From NCBI RefSeq assembly GCF_018991925.1, contig NW_024735518.1:62001-126000 (forward strand): DNA of 64,000 nt, written 5' to 3'. Both the position numbers and the translations under genes were made by a program. Numbering within the stretch: position 1 is the stretch's first letter; each line of letters begins with the position of its first letter. This DNA comes from Homarus americanus. Lineage: Eukaryota > Arthropoda > Malacostraca > Decapoda > Nephropidae. The notes below the pieces were generated by a model. It saw nothing but the letters and a program-made list of their open reading frames with translations, was not told where the DNA came from and made no database searches. This document shows positions 36,241 through 47,794 of this stretch, piece after piece.

Positions 36241-36275
<35 letters not shown>
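36241..36275. repeat. (TG)n microsatellite
   Basis: About 35 bp of TG. Confidence 0.97.
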
Positions 36276-36277
<2 letters not shown>

Positions 36278-37264
36278 ACCCTAGACACCACTTCGTCTTG
36301 TGGGGAGAGTTACGAGGACCAACACCTCCCTCAACCTATCCGTCACCCCTCCTCCGGTTCCTCCTGCGTGTTGCTCCCTTCTTCAATGCTCACACAACGA
36401 ATTTTTTTAAATCAAGATCCCCTTCGAGAAATATTTCGATTTAGGATGTATCAAATTATTATAAATTAACTTTGGAAATATTAAAGTGCCAGTGATCCAA
36501 CCCAGGAGTAGTAAGGCAATAACCTGACCACTCCAACTCCACCGCTGTCTCACGATACACTCTAAAGCTTCATACAATGTAGATGACCCGCGACGAATTA
36601 GATTTTGTGAAAATAATTGTACTGAGTGGTGAAGCAATTACCATTTGAAAAGAACAGTATTAATATTTTCAGAAAAAGAAGTTCAAGTTTTGTGCCACTG
36701 AAAGTAAATCTTGAAGAATCAGTCAAAATCTGCCTCAGTCCAACAAATATATCAATTTCAAAGAATCGGAAAATAATCACTGAGTATTGGGGTGAGATTT
36801 AAGCCATGAGCGGCAGTGTAATATTTTACGTGTGTCTGCTTCTCTCTGGTAAGATTTAAGGCCACCGATACTCGTCGAGCAGAAGTAAGGTTTATACCAG
36901 ACAAATATAGACTCTTGGCCTCGCTTCCTTCTCTTTATTCGTCTCATAAGGTTAGAGTCATGGCTGCTGCTTTGAAAAAAAAATATCAAGTTCTCAGTGA
37001 TATTTTCACGAATATACTGTATTATATTTTTCTTTTACCGCTAAAAAAGCTATATATGTTTTAACAATAACAAGAATCAGTAAGAAGCAGACCTAGTGTG
37101 CCTTAGGATACTATTCAGACATTTATTGTTCCAATGATTTAATATTTGAGTCGAAACTTCTGTTTGACTCATAGAACACAAGTTTCGTCATTGATTCTTT
37201 CATGTATAACTCAACCACAGGAAGCTGACTTTGTCTTAACCCAGGGGACCCTTGTCCTCTAGCT
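36276..37264. other. No gene seen
   Basis: No coding or repeat feature beyond short AT-rich runs. Confidence 0.5.
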
Positions 37265-38399
37265 CAGTGCTTCTTAAACTGGTGAATAATTCACCCAAGA
37301 ATGAATTTAATTTTTATTTGAGTGAATGAATCTTGAGGGATGACTGAAGAGTGAATGAAACAATTGGGGTGAATGAGTTAAACTAAATTGAACATATTAA
37401 GATTTTTCTGGGCTCAAATCTGGTAACTGAGTAAAAGTAGCGTTAGTAGCAACTGTGTACACTGCAGACAGACTGTCTTACTGCCAGTGATAGGTAATTA
37501 GAGATGAAATTATACCTTGGAGCAAATATGTTGTGATGGGAAGCAAATATATTGTGATGGGAAGCAAAAGAGGACTCACTGCTCGCATCAGAGAAAAATT
37601 TTCCACTTGCACTCTTTTGCACTGTTGTTGGTATCGTGAAGCATTGGCGGCACTGAACACTTGTTGCAATGGCCAAGAGAAGAATGAATTGCAACAAATG
37701 GTGCAGGATGAGGTAAAAATTGTCAACTTTATTCGCCCACATGTAAAATATGTCGGTTGTTCTCAAAGCTGTGCTAGGATATGTCTGCTGACAGTGAGAT
37801 TCTCCTTCTGCGATCTGAGATTCAATGGCTTTCAGGTGGAGGAGTCCTTGAAAGGGCCTTGTCTTTGATCATTTGAACCGACTCAATATGTCACTTCAAG
37901 GAGATTTGTGATATTCTTTGGAAAATAGAAGCCATAAAAATGAAGATCTTCATGTGCCTTAAAGGCAATTTCTCCAATTTCTGTCATATGGAAAGCTTCC
38001 TCAAAGAATGTAAACGGGGAAAAATGATCTGGGGAAAACACCGAGGAGCGTCATTTCCAACCACCTGCATTGTTCTAGCAATTTAGAGGCTTATTTTTCT
38101 CAGAAGGAGGCACATACCTTGGACATTCAGATGTGGATAGTCAATCTTTTCATCACCAGAGGTGTTGATGGAGCTTCACCATGGCTTCACCCATAAAACA
38201 TCCTTTGAAACATACTCCTTACTTTGAAAGCCCTTCAACCACTCGTGACAACTACTTACCTATCGGGACAAGGATTTTCGACCTTGGTAGAATTGAAAAT
38301 CATGAAACGAAATTCGGTTAAACGGGGCACTTTAGAGAGGGGAATTAGGACCCGATTTGAGGAGATTATGGCGGGAATCAAGGAACACCCTAGCCACTG
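37265..38399 (+). pseudogene. hAT transposase pseudogene (ZBED5-like)
   Basis: A frame at 37533-37868 reads MGSKRGLTARIREKF, then HCCWYREALAALNTC, LQQMVQDEVKIVNFIRPH and later SLKGPCL. The pattern GxxRGLxxxIRE, HCxxxREALA, VKIVNFI belongs to the catalytic core of ZBED5/SCAND3-like hAT transposases. Further decayed blocks follow: FDHLNRLNMSLQGD near 37867 and a C-terminal dimerisation-type end (TTTYLSGQGFSTLVELKIMK) near 38240-38310. A candidate left end CAGTGCTTCTTAAACTG lies at 37265, but a matching right end is only weakly suggested at 38399 and I see no 8-bp duplication. A direct repeat GCAAATAT(G/A)TTGTGATGGGAA sits at about 37519-37565. Stops and frameshifts show it is dead. Confidence 0.7.
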
Positions 38400-38550
38400 A
38401 TATTATAAATATGCTTAAGAATGTGTACCTGTACCAGTATATAAGACGACTGTCATTATTTGGTTTTGTTAAGGTGGTCAAACTAAGCAAAACGAAAACA
38501 GCGAAGAAAATATTTTGTGATTATATTTTAAGGCAATATATCATCACTGG

Positions 38551-38573
38551 AGTGTGTGTGTGTGTGTGTGTGT
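38551..38573. repeat. (TG)n microsatellite
   Basis: Short TG run directly 5' of LINE copy 2. Confidence 0.95.
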
Positions 38574-39260
38574 TCATCCAGGTTAACGGTACTACCCTCT
38601 CTAATGCTACCCACTTTCAGTATCTTGGCTCCAACTTGTCTACCACCACGAACATCGATGAAGAGATTCAACATCGAATCAGATGTGCATCTCAAACCTT
38701 TGGCAAACTCCGCACCCGTGTCTTCATCAGTAGGGAGTTAAAATTATCTACAAAGTTCTTCGTATATCGATCAGTGTCCTCCCCACCCTGCTGTAAGGAA
38801 GCGAGACATGGGTACCATACAGGAGGCACCTCAAAACATTTGAAAACATTTACCAACGTAGTTTACGTTCCATCCTCCGAATTCGTTGGGAAGACAAGAG
38901 AACAAGTGCCAGTATTCTCACTGACACCAGCTGTAGGAGTATCGAGGCTACCATTATCCATGAACAACTACGATGAACTGTTCATGTTACCCGCATGGAC
39001 AACACTTGACTGCCAAGACAGTTACTTTACACTCACATAACGAATGGTAAATGTAACGCTGGCGGGCAATGGAAAGGTATAAGGATAGTCTTAAGACAAA
39101 CCTGAAAAGTGCCAAATCGACCCCCTCACCTGGGAGACGATCACTCCACACCGTAATGCACGGAGGAGCACCACACGAGAAGGTGTCAACATTTTCGCGT
39201 TAGCCCGACTGCAAACCGAGGCAGACAAGCGCCAGCACCGGAAAGACGCCGCCGATGAGT
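38574..39260 (+). mobile_element. LINE with C2H2-type C-terminus, copy 2
   Basis: Blocks in plus orientation: GTTLSNATHFQYLGSNLSTT, IQHRIRCASQTFGKLRTRVF, RELKLSTKFFVYRSV, then after a frameshift the KHLKTFTNVVYV region corresponding to RHLKAFENLHQCSLRSILRV in copy 3. The C-terminal part is further decayed, and the similarity fades at about 39260 before the finger. RT catalytic motifs are absent because the copy begins after them. It is one of three copies of this family here. Confidence 0.8.
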
Positions 39261-40122
39261 GTTTACCCTTGTTTATTCTTTTAGTGTCCCCCTCTTATGA
39301 GACTGATAGCTATACAGGGAACTGAATTTGTTCACTATTTTGTCTGATAACATTTTGAATCATTTGCATACACATAGTTAAATACTTTAGCAGAAATTTG
39401 TTCTTTCATTATTAAAAAAGGCTACAAATATGTGACATATCAGTGCTAATGAATTAGTATGATGTCCAACTTCCGTGTGCATCAACAACCGTGTGAGCAT
39501 TAAATGTACCAAACTAAGGCAGATGTTTGGCCGGCGTCTCAGGAACCCTCTTGTGCCTGTTTTCCATGACTTTGGTGGTGCAAGCCTCCTCCACGGGGCT
39601 TAAGTCACACCCTTTACTTAGTCAATAAGTCACCTATACTTCAGGGTGATGGGATAGTCTGTCCGCAACTGTATTACTCATATGACCAGAACTAATCTAA
39701 GAGGGTTTGGCGATGGAATCGCCATATCTGTTGGCACTAGTGCATCCTCCGATATTTTTAACATAATTTGTTCATGTAAATCTTCCGTCCAATTGCACGA
39801 GCTTCCCCGGCCCCTACCTCCTATTCCACCCCCAGAGTAAAGTGCTGACTCTCCTGCCTGGCTCTTTGTTGTCTGCCGTGTATCCCAGATTCATCAGCAT
39901 TATCCTGCCTCGCCCCACAGACGTAAAACATTCTCATCCGTGAATATCAGATTTCTCCAATAGCTGGGATCCACGCAGAGATTGTTCGTTGTTTACAGTT
40001 GATTACATATGTACCTTAAAACATATCGCCCATGTAATATAAATGTATTTTATCGCATATGCTGACACAATAAAGTTCACATGAGTAAAATATAACCGAT
40101 ATGATCTTTCTTGTTGTATATC
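39261..40122. other. No gene seen
   Basis: Nothing recognisable. Confidence 0.5.
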
Positions 40123-40140
40123 CACACACATACACACACA

Positions 40141-40218
<78 letters not shown>
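40123..40218. repeat. (CA)n microsatellite
   Basis: About 95 bp, nearly pure CA, directly 5' of the LINE endonuclease fragment. Confidence 0.98.
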
Positions 40219-40219
<1 letters not shown>

Positions 40220-40499
40220 CTTTATGCAACAAGGTGGAGGAGGTCAGTGCCACAGTGAAGTCAGTTGGTGCAGGTATTGTGGCGATTACCGAGGCGTGGC
40301 AAATTGTTCTTGAGATCTGTGCCATAGAAAACTATGAGTTATTTCACCACCTTAGAAAGGACAGGAGAGGTGGTGGTGTAGTGCTGTACTGTCGCAGTGA
40401 CCTCAAACCATCAGCCCTAGGTGTTAATGTACCTGAAGATGTAGAAGCCTTGTGGGTTCAGGTCACTCCCACCTCCCACCCCCGTCAGCTTGTCTCCCT
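40219..40499 (+). mobile_element. AP endonuclease fragment of another LINE
   Basis: The plus frame reads NKVEEVSATVKSVGAGIVAI, then TEAWQIVLEICAIENYELFH, RRGGGVVLYCRSDLKPSA and VEALWVQVTPTSHP. AITEAW with the later GGGVVLY block is the N-terminal half of an APE-type LINE endonuclease. The fragment stops at 40499, exactly where the minus-strand CR1 3' end begins, so the CR1 element probably inserted here or joined by rearrangement. The remaining endonuclease blocks (YRPP-like, GDFN, SDH) are not seen on the far side of the CR1 copy. Confidence 0.75.
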
Positions 40500-40573
40500 C
40501 ATAAGAACATAAGAAAATAAGGTGTCTGCAATCGGCCGGTTGGCCTGTGCATGGCAGCTCCTGTCGAGAGTTA

Positions 40574-41281
40574 CTACCACTCTCTATCATCCATGAATCT
40601 ATCTAGCCTCCTTTTGAAACTTTCCAGGGTTCCCGTACTTACTACAAAGTTGCTAAGCTTGTTCCACTCGTCCACCACCCTATTTGTGAACCAGTTTCTT
40701 CCTATCTCCCTCCTAAACCTAAACTTATCCAACTTGAATCCGTTGCTCCGAGTCCTATCCTGCTCGGATATTATAAGAACTTTATCTATATCCCCTTTAT
40801 TGATTCCTTTCACCCACTTAAATACTTCTATCATATCTCCCCGCACTCTTCGTCTTTCTAGGGAATGCAAGTTAAGTTTCTTTAACCTATCCTGATATGG
40901 AAGGTTTCTAAGTCCCGGAATCATTTTTGTCATTCTTCGCTGCACCGACTCTAGTGAATTTATATCCATTCTATAATAGGGGCACCAGAACTGAACCGCA
41001 TAATCGAGGTGCGGCCTGACTAGCGCAAGATATAGTTGCAATAAGACCTCTGCACTCTTGTTACTTACACTTCTAGATATAAAACCCAATACTCTGTTTG
41101 CCTTATTTCGAACATTAACGCACTGTTTTCTAGGCCGTAGGTCCGGGCTTACAAGTACCCCTAGGTCTCTTTCACAAGTCGACTTCTCTAGGTTGATGTT
41201 GTTAAGACTGTATGCATTGACAGTATTTGTTCTTCCAATACAAAGTACTCTGCACTTGCTGGTGTTGAATTTCATTTCCAT
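40574..41281 (-). pseudogene. CR1 RT thumb and C-terminal region
   Basis: A 235-codon frame, the C-terminal third of ORF2. Early residues MKFNTSKCRVLCIGR correspond to the segment just after the RT catalytic loop. Next come CERDLGVLVSPDLRP, the thumb-like ANRVLGFISRSVSNKSAEVL, the conserved LALVRPHLDYAVQFWCPYY, SVQRRMTKMIPGLRNLPYQD and a basic tail ending RRLDRFMDD. It is intact from the frameshift at about 41281 to its stop, so the normal C-terminal end is probably at 40574. The same block occurs at 48769-49552 and 49680-50080. The initial Met is internal, not a start. Confidence 0.85.
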
Positions 41282-41700
41282 TTTTCAGACCACCCCTGCA
41301 GTTTATTTAGATCCTCCTGTAATGCATTTGCATCCTGCCCTGAATTAATCTGCCGCCCTTTTTTGGTGTCATCCGCAAACTTGCTTATGTCACTGCTGAT
41401 CCCAGTAACTAGATCATTTATGTAGATTATGAAGAAGAGTGGGCCTAGTACTGACCCCTGGGGAACCCCACTGGTCAAACGGCCCCACTCAGATTTAACA
41501 CCATCTACGCTGACCCTCTGCGTTCTATCGGTGAGCCATGATTTTATCCAATTTAAAACTTTCCCTTCGATACCATGAGCCTTAATTGTTCTCAGAAGCC
41601 TCTGATGCGGTACTCTGTCAAATGCTTTGCTAAAATCTAAGTAAATAACATCGTAATTTTCGTCATTATCTACTACCTCGAAGACTTTCCTAAAAAACGT
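41272..41700 (-). pseudogene. CR1 RT palm
   Basis: Read on the minus strand, the palm is continuous from about 41700: YDVIYLDFSKAFDKVPHQ, LNWIKSWLTDRTQRV, then TSGVPQGSVLGPLFFIIYIN and the catalytic ISKFADDTK. The two aspartates of FADD are present. A stop at 41272-41274 and a shift to the neighbouring frame separate it from the thumb. A shift near 41810 separates it from the fingers block. Confidence 0.85.
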
Positions 41701-41795
41701 TAGCAGATTTGTTAGACAAGATTTTCCCTTTGTAAACCCATGTTGAGAGTCGTAGATTTATTTGTTTTTCTCTAGATGCGATCGGATGCAATCTG

Positions 41796-42053
41796 CTATA
41801 ATTGATTCAAGAAATTCCCCACTACTGACTTCAAACTGATCGGCCGGTAATTTGACGCTGATGCTCTGTCTTCCTTTTTGAATATGGGTACTACATTTGC
41901 CTGTTTCCACAAGTCTGGCACAACTCCCGTGTCTAATGATTTTGTAAATAAATTTACGAGGTGTCCGCTAATCTGTTCCCTACACTCTTTCAAGAGTCTG
42001 GGGAAAATTTCATCCGGCCCTGGGGATTTTGTCTTCTTTAGTTTATTTATCCT
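41796..42053 (-). pseudogene. CR1 RT fingers
   Basis: Minus-strand frame with KTKSPGPDEIFPRLLKECRE, then VPDLWKQANVVPIFKKEDRA and SASNYRPISLKSVVG, the fingers blocks of CR1-type RT. It is in the same frame as the endonuclease upstream but separated from it by one stop codon at about 42054-42056. Confidence 0.85.
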
Positions 42054-43413
42054 CTAAAGAACATCCTCTTTTCTGATAGTGATATTCATTAATTTCTCTT
42101 CTTCCTTTCCCCTAAATATTAGTTCCACCTCTGAAATTTCCTTACGAATTTCTTCTGTGAAAACTGATAAGTAGCTGTTCAATGCCTTGCTTATTTCTTC
42201 ACTGCTATGTATCACTTCTCCCCTCCCTGACTTTAAAGGCCCAACTTTATCCTTGACCTTTCTTCTGTATACCTGGAAAAATCCCTTGGGATTCGCCTTG
42301 GATTCTCTTGCTATTTTGATTTCATAGTCTCTCTTTGCTTTCCTTAAATTTTTCTTAACATTCCTAGATCGTTCAATATACCTATTTCTGAGCTGCTCCT
42401 CCCTTCCCTTTAATTTCTTATATATTCCTTTCTTTATTCCTATGTCATGTTTAAGTGTTCTGGTCATCCACCTTGGCTCAATCTTATTTGACCTAATTTT
42501 TCTGTATGGTATATTTTGTTCTTGTGCTTTATGCAGTATACTAGTGAATATATTACAGTCATGATTAATTGTTGTGTCATCTATGACCTCACCCCTTCCT
42601 GCTGGGGACTGATGTGACTGTTCCCAGGTGACCTCACCAAGGTACCTTCTTAACCCCTGATAATCCGCCAACCGAAAGTTTGGGACTCTGTCCATATTGT
42701 CATTGTTTTTCATTTCCCAATTTAGGGTGAACCTGATTTCTCTGTGATCACTGTTCCCTAGTTCTTCCCCTACTGTGATATCTCTGATAATATTTTCTTT
42801 ATTTGTTAATACTAGGTCTAATATATTGTCACCTGTAGTAGGTTCTGTAATTAGTTGTTTCAAAAAATTGTCCTGTACGGCGTCTAGGAAGTCTTCAGAT
42901 TCATGGTCACCTACAATGTTGTCCCAGTCAATATTTCTGAAGTTGAAATCCCCCATAGTGCACAGGTTGTTATATTTTGCTGCCCTACTCATTTCCTGCC
43001 ATATGGGCTGAGGTGCTTCTTTCCCAAGACTTGGGGGCCTGTAAATCACTCCCATAATTAGTTTTTCTCTTCCTTCCGTGATTTCTACCCATACAGACTC
43101 GGTTCCTATTTCACTCTTTATTGAATTATTAATACAACATTTTAATGTATCCTTGACGAAGAGTGCGACCCCTCCCCCCTTCCTACCTTCCCTGTCCTTG
43201 TGAAAAAGGTTGTACCCTTCTATGTGGTACTCTTGTAAAAAAAATTTGCTCACCAGATTCATCCAAGTTTCGGTGATTGCTATGACGTCTACATTCTCGG
43301 TACATACAACCGCTCTCAGCAAGTCTATTTTATTTCTAACGCTCCTACTGTTTGTATTGTATACATTTAAACCTACCCTTCCCTGGTTCTGTTTTACCCC
43401 TTGTCCTGAGTAA
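42054..43413 (-). CDS. CR1 APE-type endonuclease domain, open frame
   Basis: The first ATG gives 422 residues (42054-43322), but the frame continues upstream to about 43413 through NVYNTNSRSVRNKIDLL, the usual start of a LINE AP endonuclease. Counting from the ATG, IAITETW is at 14-20, GGGVALF at 49-55, VIYRPP at 92-97, GDFN at 124-127 and SDH at 191-193. These are the metal-binding and catalytic blocks that nick target DNA for target-primed reverse transcription. A basic linker (IPYRKIRSN, FFQVYRRKV) fills residues 260-420. All catalytic blocks are intact, but the frame ends in a stop before RT, so no full ORF2 is made. The domain is complete and the best preserved coding sequence in the window. 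Confidence 0.85.
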
Positions 43414-43471
43414 CCAATTTTACTTCCCAGGACCAGCCTGTTTTTTTACTCCCACTTACCCAGACCTCTCT

Positions 43472-43660
43472 CTACTGGCGAACTTCCCCCTTTGGAGTGA
43501 CACTTTCACGCTCCAGGGATGCAGATAACGTCTTTACCCCCTCACGAGACAAGTGTACTCCGTCACGACTGTACAGGTAGTCTTTGCCACAGAATCGTTG
43601 CCAGCTATCAATGAATGCCCAACCATTGTTTGCACAATGTTTTTCCAGTCGGCAATTTAT
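43472..43660 (-). pseudogene. CR1 ORF1 C-terminus, SGNH esterase-like block
   Basis: The minus frame reads AINCRLEKHCANNGWAFIDS, then LYSRDGVHLSREGVKTLS. The W-x-F-I-D and D-G-V-H-L-S pattern is the last block of SGNH/GDSL esterase domains, where Asp and His complete the catalytic triad. Such an esterase is known in ORF1 proteins of CR1-group LINEs. Only the C-terminal end is here; the Ser nucleophile block would lie upstream, beyond the junction with the PLE at about 43660. The open frame formally starts at 43684, which is already in the PLE sequence, so that start is artificial. Confidence 0.75.
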
Positions 43661-43667
43661 AGCAATT

Positions 43668-44069
43668 ACTAATATATTAATCAAGAATAGCCCAACCTTG
43701 AATGTAAATGGAAGTGTTTACTGTATTCCATGTAGCAATTGTAATGGAAATTATGTAGGTCAGACTAAGAAAGCATTGCAACTCAGAATAAAACAGCACA
43801 AGTACAATATTAGAACAGCATCTGAAAGCAGTGCACTGTTCGTTCATATAAGGAACAATAATCATCCCATAGATTAGGAAAACAGTTAGGAAGTGTATAA
43901 ATCATCATGTGTCACAGAAAGACTTCTGGTTGAAGCAAGTTTGATCAGGGAAATGTATTCTTTAAACCTTGGTGATGATCAGTACAAAACTGATAATATG
44001 TTACACAAATTTATTTGTTTGTGGCCCAAGGTTAAAAATGTTATGAAAGCATGTAAGGTAGATGTATGA
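43668..44069 (+). pseudogene. PLE GIY-YIG endonuclease domain
   Basis: The plus frame reads LIKNSPTLNVNGSVYCIPCS, then NCNGNYVGQTKKALQLRIKQ, HKYNIRTASESSALFVH and NNNHPID, where a TAG stop falls at about 43876. After the stop the same family continues with ERLLVEASLIREMYSLN and ends VMKACKVDV with a stop at 44067-44069. The VYxIPCxxCxxxYVGQT pattern with a later R-x3-H and the NH near the end is the GIY-YIG nuclease of Penelope-like elements, here with its CCHH-type zinc-binding cysteines. The internal stop and missing RT make it a pseudogene. Confidence 0.78.
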
Positions 44070-44263
44070 TAGATGATTAGTGGGTCTCATATTTTTTACC
44101 TGACTTGACATGACTAGTTATGTCACCCGTTATTATAAAGTCTTCTTTTGTTTGCTGTGTGGTTGGTGTATGAATTAGTGGATGTCATGTTTTTTTACCT
44201 GACCTCATGTTTTGTAAGGTCACCCTGTGTACATAAGCTCTCTCACAGTCTCTGTAATTCAGT

Positions 44264-44304
44264 TGACTCTGAAGATGTCTTGAATATAGACGAAAGCTAA
44301 TGTT
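44264..44304 (+). ncRNA. Hammerhead-ribozyme-like motif, degenerate stem I
   Basis: CTGAAGA (44269-44275), an extra T, stem II GTCT/AGAC around TGAATAT, GAAA, and stem III AGCT followed by A. Stem I does not pair beyond one base, so this copy is probably not active. Confidence 0.35.
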
Positions 44305-44342
44305 CTCCGTTGTTTGCATTTTCCCTGTGTGATTTTATCAAG

Positions 44343-44445
<103 letters not shown>

Positions 44446-46878
44446 GTTTCAGGTATTATTGTTAAACAGGACCAAGGAACCCCCTCCCTCCGTATAGGCG
44501 GGGTCTCTCCTCCCCAGTAAGACCTGTACCACAGATGTGTTATTCAACAGGGCCCGAGGAGGAGACTCAAGATTTTTTGTGATGTCATCCTAAAAATAGG
44601 GTGTGTTTTTACGTGGCGTGGGAAGACTTACTGTTTTTATTTGGGAAAGGTTGGAGGATTGTGACTGTTTGGGCGGAAATTTTGTTAAAATAAACTTTAA
44701 GTTAAAACTATGATTGTGTTGCGAGGGGCCGTCTTTGACCAACCATATGGTAGTACGTGAGTGTTGGAAAAAGAGATCATAGGAGAAAATTAGTCAATGA
44801 ACTATACGAGGACAGAACGACAACCATCCAGAGAACAACAAATATAGTGAATAAAGTTAAGTAGAAGAAGAAAGAACTTTAAGTGACAGAATTTGAAGAA
44901 TAAAATAACGAAGTCGCTAATACATAATATATTGTATAAGAGATAACACTGGGTGAGCAACAGTAACATCTACGGTGTCTCATGAACACCGATGGTCATG
45001 TATCTGTTGAGAACAATAAGGGCTACTCTCATAATTTTTTGGTGGCTAATATACTGTATTTAAAATTCATGTTAAAACTAATGACTGATAAACTCCTTAA
45101 TAGATGTTTGGTCCCATGATAACCAAGCGTAAAGACATCCACTATTTTACTGTATATCTGCAGATTCATTGAGTCGATTGATGAAAAATATTACATCCGC
45201 GATCATTCAGGTGAGGCAGTTCAAGTCCGTTAAATTCTCTTAATCCTGAGACACATGGAGATGGACATTGTACAACTGTTGTAGGAAGGATACTAATATC
45301 CTGTGAACGAACCCATGAAGAAACATGAGCCATTTACACCTTATAAAGGGATATTTGGGTGTTATTTCATCTACACATCTCAGAGAAACTCCGTCACTCA
45401 TCAGCGTTACTTACGAAGCTTCCTCGGTACTTACGAATTTTGCTTTCAGATAATTTTTAAACTCTCCTAATTTTCCTCTATTACAAATACATCATAGACT
45501 AAATATATCCTATTCTACTGGACAGTCTGTAAACAAACTTCTCTCATTTGTGTCTCCAACTATTTATAAACTACATGTAGAGTAATTGTATAACATGTTA
45601 ATCGAGCTAAAGAAGTAACTCCAAGGATAGGGACTCATTCAAAACCACACAAACAAAACAACATTAACATCAGCTCTCTAACTCTCATATTTAAAACGGT
45701 GGACAAATAATAAACAGCGTAGTTTATAAAGTTCATAAAACCATTGTACTCTTCCCTCGTTGTGGTAACAGGAGGTCTTAAAATCTATGTTTGCATTAAA
45801 TACATACTGCAACTATTCTATATAAAATCATTTTTGCTTGTGTGGAACCGGATATAATTTTAACCGTGCATTCTGTGTTTTATATTTGGCTAATAAGTTC
45901 GTTCTTTAATTTGCCGCAAGTTTTAACTATGGAAAGCAAGGGAAGTGAATCCCAGAAGAAAGAGAAACTGAGATGAATGGGAGAGAAGATAAAGGTGGAA
46001 AAGACAAAGAAGCGGGTAGAGGTAAATGAGAGAAAAGGGGAAAACAAGAAGTAGGAAAACACGAAGAAATAGAGAGAGATAGGAAGGTATGAGGGAGTTG
46101 GGACAAAAAGAAGGCAAACATTGAAAAAGCGGGTTAAAAAACATAGCATGATAAGAACGGGAGACAACGAAGATAATTTAATGAGATGTGGTTGGCCCTG
46201 GTCCAGAGTGAGAGAGGCTCAGTAGGTGTCCTCCACGAGGGATGGATAATGTTATAGAACAATACCTCACCTAAATTAGTTCTATATTTCATAATTTTTA
46301 ATCCTTGTTGTGCTAGTGTATTACTGATCATACTATGCGCTTAAAGACCTATGTTGTTGAAACTTAGTAATATTATTATAACAACAACGCGTGTTTGATT
46401 TACAGTGTGGTAATACAACAGCTGGCGTACAACTTTATGTCAAGGTCGTCAGCAAGAATGTGAACGTGGTGTTTCCCCTCTTTCTCTTGTAGTAATGCCA
46501 AACCTCGGCAGATAGGCACGACCAAAGGCTTACAGTTGTTTGTGCACCAGTCACCGCCTCTTGTCTGCTGATACAAGATCGCAGTTAAGCAATGCGGGGA
46601 GAGAAGAATTCTACACGAATGCATACTTTGGAAGGGAGTTCCACACCGCAGATGTTTACTGTCTGGATGATGAGTAGTATTTAGAAGGCTTTGCCTTGTG
46701 ATGCGAAGAAGGTGCAATAGTACTAAGACCACCCCAACAACTATTATTACATACCGAGGCAGTATGTGTAGACAAGGAGAATATAAATGCTTCTCTCATG
46801 TAAATGGGAGGATGGAATGTTATCTGTATTTCAATGATAATTTCGTATAGGTAAATACTTAATGATTAAAAGTAGCGC

Positions 46879-47298
46879 TTATCTTTTGAATAAACTTTCC
46901 CCGTTGAATGTGGCGTGATATTTGCTCTCTGACTTATCTCTTTTATAGTTGTGTTCACAGTCCATCCACGTAGTATGGCCACTAACGTTCTTATCACACG
47001 TAAACCAATTAATAGACAACTCACTGAGGACAGTTATGTTCACTCTAGCATATAAAGAACAATACATCACCACTAGATGAACTATTGTAATATAACAGCT
47101 GGCACCACATGACAACATACTAAAGGACAGTTCTCTAGGAACACTCATAACACCATCCACTGTACATGAGGTTTTTGCACCATTGTGCTGTTTGGCACTA
47201 CACTTTTCAGGAGGATGTAATGCAACACTAGAGCACATATTTGCATACAGCCAATAGCAGTAATTCAGTCTTTCCTTGTCACGAGGTTTCATGTTCAA
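46879..47298 (-). CDS. Unassigned 139-codon frame, Cys-rich
   Basis: The minus-strand frame begins MNMKPRDKERLNYCYWLYAN and ends with a stop at 46879. It has about a dozen cysteines (for example SCGASCY, MYCSLYA, WFTCDK, MDCEHN) but no recognised domain, no signal peptide and no clear spacing rule. Flanking frames do not extend it. It may be a chance open frame or a remnant. I do not assign a function. Confidence 0.15.
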   Translation of the reverse strand: MNMKPRDKERLNYCYWLYANMCSSVALHPPEKCSAKQHNGAKTSCTVDGVMSVPRELSFSMLSCGASCYITIVHLVVMYCSLYARVNITVLSELSINWFTCDKNVSGHTTWMDCEHNYKRDKSESKYHATFNGESLFKR

Positions 47299-47784
47299 CC
47301 AACGATTCGTTTTACTTTACCTTATATATTGACAGAATTTTAACAACTTTTCAAAAGTCTTTACGGTTATAACGACAGTTTTTAAAATGAGCATTATATA
47401 CACATAAATAAACTATACTAATGCTATCAGAAGGAATATTTGGTGGCCAGGAGTGGCCCCGAGTCTCTCTTTACCTCTGGATATATTGTGGGGGTATGAG
47501 ATATTGGTTCACACTCAGGATGGGATGGAGAAAGGAAACTCACAATGTGCTCACTGTATACATATTGTATTGGATGTACAATGCAGCTTGTTGCTGGGTA
47601 GGTAGCATGGTAATAAGCGTTGAGTGGAGAGAGCTGGGTGGTGAGGGTGCCCAGAGTGAGGGCACGCGGCTTGAGGGACGCCAAGGTCGCTGGCAGGAGC
47701 GGCAGCCGCCAGGCTGGCGCGGAGGAGGAGGTGTTGCTTGCTGGTGGCACTGTGTAGAAAGAGGGTGGTCACAGCGGTGTCAGG

Positions 47785-47794
47785 CCTTATAAGG
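47785..47794. promoter_or_regulatory. CArG-box/TATA-like palindrome
   Basis: CCTTATAAGG is a perfect CC(A/T)6GG palindrome, the consensus of SRF/MADS-box binding, in a GC-rich patch (47630-47900). It also contains TATAA. No transcript is visible beside it, so its role is unproved. Confidence 0.2.

Larger units (their letters stand above)
40500..43660 (-). mobile_element. CR1-like LINE, longest copy
   Basis: Minus-strand order: esterase-type ORF1 end (43472-43660), AP endonuclease (42054-43413), RT fingers (41796-42053), RT palm with catalytic FADD (41272-41700), thumb and C-terminus (40574-41281), and a short 3' untranslated part. The 3' end has no poly(A) but ends TTCTTATGTTCTTATG, an octamer repeated twice, as in CR1. 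Frames are interrupted by one stop between endonuclease and RT and by frameshifts in RT. The 5' end is cut at the junction with the PLE fragment at about 43660. Confidence 0.88.

Noticed and set aside
40551..40895. Plus-strand frames here and at 48866-49174 and 49732-50040
   Set aside because: They are the antisense of the CR1 C-terminus; their similarity to each other only reflects the repeat.
47421..47792. Overlapping frames on both strands in the GC-rich patch
   Set aside because: GC-rich sequence loses stop codons by composition; neither strand shows a known domain.
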